NCBI RefSeq assembly: GCF_030382115.1
Contig: NZ_JAUDRJ010000003.1
Span: 2,633,064 to 2,642,319 of the forward strand
Direction: 5' to 3'
Origin: Nostoc sp. GT001
GTDB lineage: Bacteria; Cyanobacteriota; Cyanobacteriia; Cyanobacteriales; Nostocaceae
Length of the DNA stretch: 9,256 nt
Within the stretch, counting starts at the first letter, position 1, and each line of letters starts with the position of its first letter. Under the pieces are notes generated by a model. The model worked only from the letters and a program-made list of their open reading frames with translations. It made no database searches and was not told the origin of the DNA. Made by a program: the position numbers and the translations under genes. This document shows, one piece after another, positions 5,474 through 9,256 of this stretch.

Positions 5474-7242
5474 CGATCGCTTTCTCCATTGCGATTTCAA
5501 CTTTTTTGGCTTTGATCCTAACGCCTTCCTTGTGTGCGCTGTTGCTGCGTCAAGGACAAAAACCTTCAGGCTTACTGGGTTGGATTTTTGACCAGATTAA
5601 TAGGTTTCTGGACTGGGTACAAAATGGTTATAAGCGATCGCTTACCTTTCTAACACGCATCAAAGGTATTGTGATTGGGTTGTTTATCGTCTCCTTGGGA
5701 ATGACTGCTTGGCTGTACACCACAGTACCAACAGCCTTTCTCCCAGACGAAGACGAAGGCTATTTCATCACAATTATCCAAGGTCCACAAGGGGTTTCGC
5801 TGCAATATACCAGTGATGTAATCGCAAAGGTAGAAAAAGAAATTCTGCAAATTCCAGAAGTACTGGGGACTTTTGCGATCGGTGGATTTGGTTTTAGTGG
5901 TAGCACAGCTAACAGCGGCATCATATTTACAACTTTAAAATCTTGGGACGAGCGCTCAAAACCCGATCAATCAGTACAGGCGATTATTGGCAGCTTGCAA
6001 GGGAAGTTATTAGCAATCCCAGAGGCCAGGGTTTTTCCTGTGAATCCGCCACCAATTCAGGGTTTAGGCAACTTTGGCGGCTTCGTCTTTCAACTGCAAG
6101 ACCGCAGAGGTAACAGTGGTTTAGAAAATCTAGTCCAGTCGATGGGTCAGTTGCTGGGTAAAGCTAATCAAACACCAGGATTACAAGCTGTATTTAGCAC
6201 CTTTGCCGCAGATACACCACAATTGCTTGTGGAAGTAAACCGCAATAAAGCCAAAGCATTGCAAGTTTCCATAGATGATGTCTTCAGTACATTACAAACT
6301 GCTTTGGGATCGCAATATGTAAATGATTTCAATCTCCAGCAGCGCAATTATCGGGTGTATATTCAAGCAGATCAACAGTTTCGTTCCAACCCAAAAGATA
6401 TTGGTAAACTATATGTTCGTTCTCAAAAGAATCAAATGATTCCTTTGAGTAACTTAGTTACAGTTACTCCGACTGTGGGAGCGCAAACGATAAATCACTA
6501 CAATCTGTTCCGCTCAATTGAAATTAATGGTGCCGCCGCCCCTGGCTCTAGCTCTGGAGACGCAATTAAGGCAATGGAACAAGTTGCTAAAGAAGTTTTA
6601 CCAGCAGGTTATGGTTATGAATGGTCAGGAACTGCATTAGAAGAAATCGATTCTGGTGGTTTAGCACCCCTGATCTTTGGCTTAGGAATAATCTTTGTAT
6701 TTTTGGTACTAGCCGCTCAATACGAGAACTACGTTGACCCCTTGATCATTCTGTTATCAGTTCCCTTAGCTATCTTTGGAGCGCTTATAGCTCAATCAAT
6801 GCGGGGTTTTGCGAATGATGTTTACTGTCAAATTGGTTTAGTAATGTTGATTGGTTTAGCTAGTAAGAATGCAATTTTGATTGTGGAATTTGCTAACCAA
6901 TTGCGAGACCAAGGGATTTCGATGACCAAAGCAGTAATTGAGGCTTCACAAGAGCGGTTACGCCCAATTTTGATGACCGCTTTTTCTACACTCTTGGGAA
7001 TTTTCCCCTTAGCTACTGCCACAGGTGCCGGTGCCGGAAGTCGCCAATCTTTGGGAACGGCAGTTTTTGGTGGAATGTTAATTGCGACTTTCTTGAGTTT
7101 GTTTGTCGTACCAATTTTGTATATCGTGATTAAGACGATAACAGAGCGATTTATCAAACCAAATCGGCATCAAGAAGTAGCAGCAGAAGGAGTGTCATTG
7201 AATGGTAGCACTGCTGTATATTCAAAAAAATCTGAGGATTGA
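5422..7242 (+). CDS. RND (HAE1) efflux pump, C-terminal part after frameshift
   Basis: This 606-residue frame is the remainder of the pump and corresponds to residues 458-1063 of the restored protein. In local numbering it holds the TM5/TM6 region (to about 43), the amphipathic link with DWVQNGYKRS, TM7 (about 83-102) ending in FLPDEDEGYF, and the second periplasmic porter and docking region (about 103-410). TM8-TM12 run from about 415 to 575. TM10 has GLASKNAILIVEFANQL with K482 local (K939 restored), the relay lysine that pairs with the two aspartates on the other fragment. It overlaps the N-terminal frame by 52 nt. The apparent GTG start is simply the Val of the Pro-Val junction, with no usable ribosome binding site, so independent translation is doubtful. 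Substrate is unknown; HAE1 pumps usually handle hydrophobic or amphiphilic compounds. Confidence 0.88.
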   Translation: MAFFPGTTGALYRQFALTIAFSIAISTFLALILTPSLCALLLRQGQKPSGLLGWIFDQINRFLDWVQNGYKRSLTFLTRIKGIVIGLFIVSLGMTAWLYTTVPTAFLPDEDEGYFITIIQGPQGVSLQYTSDVIAKVEKEILQIPEVLGTFAIGGFGFSGSTANSGIIFTTLKSWDERSKPDQSVQAIIGSLQGKLLAIPEARVFPVNPPPIQGLGNFGGFVFQLQDRRGNSGLENLVQSMGQLLGKANQTPGLQAVFSTFAADTPQLLVEVNRNKAKALQVSIDDVFSTLQTALGSQYVNDFNLQQRNYRVYIQADQQFRSNPKDIGKLYVRSQKNQMIPLSNLVTVTPTVGAQTINHYNLFRSIEINGAAAPGSSSGDAIKAMEQVAKEVLPAGYGYEWSGTALEEIDSGGLAPLIFGLGIIFVFLVLAAQYENYVDPLIILLSVPLAIFGALIAQSMRGFANDVYCQIGLVMLIGLASKNAILIVEFANQLRDQGISMTKAVIEASQERLRPILMTAFSTLLGIFPLATATGAGAGSRQSLGTAVFGGMLIATFLSLFVVPILYIVIKTITERFIKPNRHQEVAAEGVSLNGSTAVYSKKSED

Positions 7243-7390
7243 TTATCTTTCGTTATCGATTGAAGCAAATCAATTTAGGGACTTGCAAAAAATAAAACTA
7301 CAGAAGCGATCGCTAAGTAAATATCAGATGTCTGGTTTAGCACACCCTATTCTGAAGATTAAGCTAATCAGCATTCAAGTTGCATAATCA

Positions 7391-7420
7391 GAGCGGGCAA
7401 GATGCCCACCCCACAAGATA
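7391..7420. repeat. GGGCAAGATGCCC mini-hairpin repeat
   Basis: GGGC-AAGAT-GCCC at 7395-7407 is followed by ACCCCACAAGATA. Sequences of this form (a GGGCAAGATGCCC core followed by CCCCACAAGA) recur in spacers of Nostocales genomes, from memory rather than from a search. The stem is only 4 bp, so it is more likely a dispersed repeat than a terminator. Confidence 0.5.
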
Positions 7421-7472
7421 TTGAGAAAATTTTCATCTGCAAATTAGATGTGTTTTAGCTTACTGCAACCTC

Positions 7473-7521
7473 CTACAAATCAAACGAATTAAACAGCTAG
7501 AGAAAAAAGTTTAATTTGTAG
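7473..7521. promoter_or_regulatory. Interrupted AT-rich inverted repeat upstream of the oxygenase gene
   Basis: CTACAA...ATTAAAC on the left pairs with GTTTAAT-TTGTAG on the right: 7 bp inner and 6 bp outer, with a 9-nt bulge on the left arm (ATCAAACGA). CTACAAAT and ATTTGTAG are also exact reverse complements. It ends about 70 nt before the oxygenase start and may be a regulator site or a hairpin in the leader; neither is shown. Confidence 0.3.
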
Positions 7522-7593
7522 ACCGATTGCAAAAATTCCACAACGCCCTCAAAACCATGTGGGCATAATGACAAACCAGAATGTACAGTACAA

Positions 7594-8997
7594 ATGTACG
7601 CTGAAATCAAGACAATGGTAACAATAGCAGTCAATCCCTATCTCGATGGCAATTTTGCTCCAGTCCATGAAGAAATCACTACCGACAAATTGCCAGTCAT
7701 CGGTGAATTACCGCTTGACCTATCAGGGATGTTTGTGCGGAATGGTCCTAACCCTCAATGGACGCCTATCGGTGAATATCATTGGTTTGATGGGGATGGG
7801 ATGTTGCATGGTGTGCAAATTAGCAACGGCATAGCCACTTATCGTAACCGCTACGTCCAGACAGCCGGATGGAAAAAAGAACGAGAAGCGGGTAAAGCTA
7901 TCTGGAGTGGATTGTTAGAACCACCACAGATGGATAATCCTTACGGTGCTTACAAAAATACTGCCAATACTGCCTTAGTGTGGCACGCTGGTCAAATGTT
8001 GGCGCTGAATGAAGGGGGTAAACCTCACGCCATCAAGCTACCTGAATTAGAAACCATTGGCGAGTATAGCTACAATGGCAAGCTGGTTTCTGCCTTCACA
8101 GCCCATCCCAAGGTAGACCCCGTTACAGGGGAAATGATCTTCTTTGGGTATTCTCTGTTTGTGCCACCGTACCTGCAATATAGTGTAGTCTCAGCAGAAG
8201 GCGAACTGTTGCGAACAGTGCCAATTGAACTGCCAATAGGCGTGATGATGCACGATTTTGCCATCACTAAAAACTACACGATTTTCATGGATTTGCCACT
8301 GACTTTTAACCCAGAGCGATCGCAACGGGGAGAACCTTTAATGATGTTTGAGCGCGATCGCTCTAGTCGTTTCGGTATCGTACCACGTCACGGTGACAAC
8401 AGTAATATCCGCTGGTTTGAAAGTCCTGCTTGCTACGTCTTTCATACCCTCAATGCTTACGAAGAGGGAGACGAAGTAGTGCTGATTGCCTGTCGCATGA
8501 CTTCTACTACTGTTTTGGGTTTAGATGATTCCCAACCCGACCCAGATGCAAATATCCCCCGTTTGTATCGCTGGCGATTTAACCTCAACACTGGTTCAGT
8601 GCGTGAAGAGATGTTGGATGATGTAGCTTCCGAATTTCCTCGCGTCAACGAAAACCTATTGGGGCGAAAAACCCGATATGGCTATAGCAACAAAGCGGCA
8701 AACAGTCCCGTACCTTTATTTGACGGTATCATCAAATACGACTTCAGCAATGGAAAATCCCAAATACATGAATTTGGACAGGGGCGCTATGGTGGTGAAA
8801 CTGTGTTTGCGCCGCGTCCTGGTGCAACGACTGAGGATGATGGTTGGCTGATGACTTTCGTCCACGATGAGGGTTCAGATACTTCAGAATTAGTAGTAGT
8901 GAATGCTCAAGATGTGATGGCTGAACCTGTAGCGCGGGTGATAATTCCCCAACGAGTGCCTTATGGGTTTCATGGTGCTTGGTTTGCCGAGGAATAG
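7594..8997 (+). CDS. Carotenoid (apocarotenoid) cleavage oxygenase, RPE65/CCD family
   Basis: This 467-residue non-heme iron oxygenase cleaves a double bond of carotenoids or apocarotenoids with O2, giving aldehydes or ketones such as retinal-type products. The seven-bladed propeller family is recognised from MFVRNGPNPQW, HWFDGDGMLHG and GGETVFAPRPG. All four iron-ligand histidines are present: H171 (TAHPK), H220 (MMHDF), H284 (VFHTLNA) and H460 (YGFHGAW). The second-shell glutamates of ALNEGG, FPRVNE and GGETVF are also there. There is no signal peptide, so it is probably cytoplasmic or membrane-associated. The frame is full-length and undamaged, unlike the efflux genes before it. ATG 7594 gives an extra MYAEIKT. 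ATG 7615 (MVTIAVNPYL) is an alternative start that may be better conserved; neither has a strong Shine-Dalgarno. The position cleaved and the substrate cannot be told from sequence. Confidence 0.93.
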   Translation: MYAEIKTMVTIAVNPYLDGNFAPVHEEITTDKLPVIGELPLDLSGMFVRNGPNPQWTPIGEYHWFDGDGMLHGVQISNGIATYRNRYVQTAGWKKEREAGKAIWSGLLEPPQMDNPYGAYKNTANTALVWHAGQMLALNEGGKPHAIKLPELETIGEYSYNGKLVSAFTAHPKVDPVTGEMIFFGYSLFVPPYLQYSVVSAEGELLRTVPIELPIGVMMHDFAITKNYTIFMDLPLTFNPERSQRGEPLMMFERDRSSRFGIVPRHGDNSNIRWFESPACYVFHTLNAYEEGDEVVLIACRMTSTTVLGLDDSQPDPDANIPRLYRWRFNLNTGSVREEMLDDVASEFPRVNENLLGRKTRYGYSNKAANSPVPLFDGIIKYDFSNGKSQIHEFGQGRYGGETVFAPRPGATTEDDGWLMTFVHDEGSDTSELVVVNAQDVMAEPVARVIIPQRVPYGFHGAWFAEE

Positions 8998-9004
8998 CTA
9001 AATG

Positions 9005-9105
9005 GGCAGTTAGAAACCGCGTCTACACAGACAAAACCCGCCTAAGCGGGTTTCAAATTCTTTGGCAAGTGAACTTGGTTTGTGTAACCGCGATTTCTAA
9101 TCGCC
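9005..9105. repeat. Imperfect ~100-nt inverted repeat (MITE-like) between convergent genes
   Basis: The left arm (9005-9035: GGCAGTTAGAAACCGCG then CTACACAGACAAA) is the imperfect reverse complement of the right arm (9079-9105: TTTGTGTAACCGCG then ATTTCTAATCGCC). The perfect hairpin 9034-9053 lies in the middle. GTTAGAAACCGCG plus ACACAGACAAAACCCGC is, from memory, a widely dispersed Nostocales intergenic repeat. It sits 8 nt after the oxygenase stop and 31 nt before the stop of the opposing gene. Confidence 0.7.
9034..9053. terminator. Perfect 8-bp hairpin, probable bidirectional terminator
   Basis: AAACCCGC, loop CTAA, GCGGGTTT: eight perfect pairs with a GC core and an A-tract/T-tract pair at the base. 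A and T runs on both sides suit termination from either direction. Its place between two convergent genes, 37 nt after the oxygenase stop, supports this. Confidence 0.7.
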
Positions 9106-9136
9106 AGGTAGAATCCTCTCTATTGCCGATCGCAAA

Positions 9137-9256
9137 TTATTTTTCCTTATATCCGCCAGCGTAGTTAATCACGCAGATTGTTCTATATGATTTGTGAGTT
9201 CCATAAGCAACACCAGAGACTTTAAAAGCACCGTTAAAAATGTTTTTTCGATGGCG
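9137..9256 (-). CDS. C-terminal fragment of a probable CAP/SCP-domain protein
   Basis: On the - strand 39 codons plus TAA stay open to the right window edge: [18 protein letters not shown] followed by a short beta-like tail ending AGGYKEK. The HR-x-N-I-x-N....F...GVAYG pattern is the end of a bacterial CAP (SCP-like, YkwD-type) domain, usually a secreted protein of unclear role in bacteria. The catalytic-like His/Glu cavity and any signal peptide lie outside the window. The usual ending is an aromatic WVQVF-like strand, whereas here it is [10 protein letters not shown], so the match is good but not perfect. The gene converges on the oxygenase gene. Confidence 0.55.
   Translation of the reverse strand, partial: RHRKNIFNGAFKVSGVAYGTHKSYRTICVINYAGGYKEK

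Larger units (their letters stand above)
4049..7242 (+). pseudogene. Whole RND pump gene, interrupted by one frameshift
   Basis: Removing two bases at 5420-5421 joins the two frames into a single 1063-residue protein, the usual length of HAE1-type RND pumps. D409, D410 and K939 then sit almost exactly where AcrB has its proton-relay residues D407, D408 and K940. No second stop, indel or missing segment was found in either part. The gene therefore looks either very recently broken, wrongly sequenced at one spot, or recoded. With the adaptor at 2348 it forms a same-strand pair, probably one transcript. Confidence 0.75.
7243..7593. other. Repeat-bearing spacer before the carotenoid oxygenase gene
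   Basis: There are 351 nt without a convincing gene. The region holds a HIP1 site (7306-7313), a GGGC/GCCC mini-hairpin repeat (7391-7420), an interrupted inverted repeat (7473-7521) and a possible -10 (CATAAT, 7564-7569) 25 nt before the oxygenase start. No matching -35, riboswitch or clear terminator for the pump gene was seen. Confidence 0.5.
2216..8361. repeat. HIP1 octamers (GCGATCGC), seven copies
   Basis: HIP1 palindromes occur at 2216-2223, 2443-2450, 3256-3263, 5634-5641, 7306-7313, 8316-8323 and 8354-8361. HIP1 is strongly over-represented in many cyanobacteria, so this density (about one per 1.3 kb) is good evidence for the host group. Five are inside genes and two are in spacers. 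The coordinates span from first to last copy. Confidence 0.9.

Noticed and set aside
7353..7373. Terminator for the pump gene (CTGAAGATTA / TAATCAG)
   Set aside because: The stem needs a 3-nt bulge, is AT-rich and lacks a T-run.
7202..7387. 61-residue + strand frame overlapping the pump's 3' end
   Set aside because: It begins inside the pump gene in another frame, has no recognisable domain, and runs over a HIP1 site in the spacer.
7581..7599. NtcA site (GTA-N8-TAC) at the oxygenase start
   Set aside because: No GTA and TAC are found with exactly 8 nt between them in this stretch.

Overview
The window looks like chromosome from a filamentous, probably heterocyst-forming cyanobacterium (Nostoc/Anabaena/Calothrix type). 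Reasons: seven HIP1 octamers (GCGATCGC) in 9.3 kb, a heptanucleotide tandem array of the kind common in Nostocales, several dispersed palindromic repeats of cyanobacterial style, AT-leaning codon use, and a carotenoid oxygenase of the cyanobacterial type. The species cannot be named from the sequence alone.

Layout, left to right. (1) 61-1350, + strand: a WcaI-like GT4 glycosyltransferase, probably for exopolysaccharide synthesis, followed by a hairpin at 1409-1434. (2) 1351-2347: about 1 kb with no credible gene. It holds inverted copies of a dispersed repeat, a TATAAT box touching a perfect 12-nt palindrome, and several stem-loops. (3) 2348-7242, + strand: a two-gene RND (HAE1-type) efflux locus, made of a membrane-fusion adaptor and an inner-membrane pump separated by a G-rich tract and a heptamer array. 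No outer-membrane TolC partner or regulator is in view. (4) 7243-7593: a repeat-bearing spacer. (5) 7594-8997, + strand: an intact carotenoid oxygenase with all four iron-binding histidines. (6) 9005-9105: a large imperfect inverted repeat enclosing a perfect hairpin, between convergent genes. (7) 9137-9256, - strand: the C-terminal end of what looks like a CAP/SCP-domain protein running off the right edge.

The most notable point is that both efflux genes are broken by what looks like the same event. In each, a Pro-Val junction expected from the family reads CCT-AG-GTG instead of CCT-GTG: two extra bases, forming CCTAGGTG at 3782-3789 and 5417-5424. These are the only two CCTAGG hexamers in the window, and both sit exactly at a frameshift. 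Removing two bases at each site restores a 528-residue adaptor and a 1063-residue pump, with the proton-relay residues (D409, D410, K939) in place. This may be twin mutation, a systematic sequencing or assembly artefact at one motif, or an unrecognised form of recoding. The sequence alone cannot decide. I see no CRISPR array, tRNA, rRNA or intact transposase, and no clearly novel multi-gene system.
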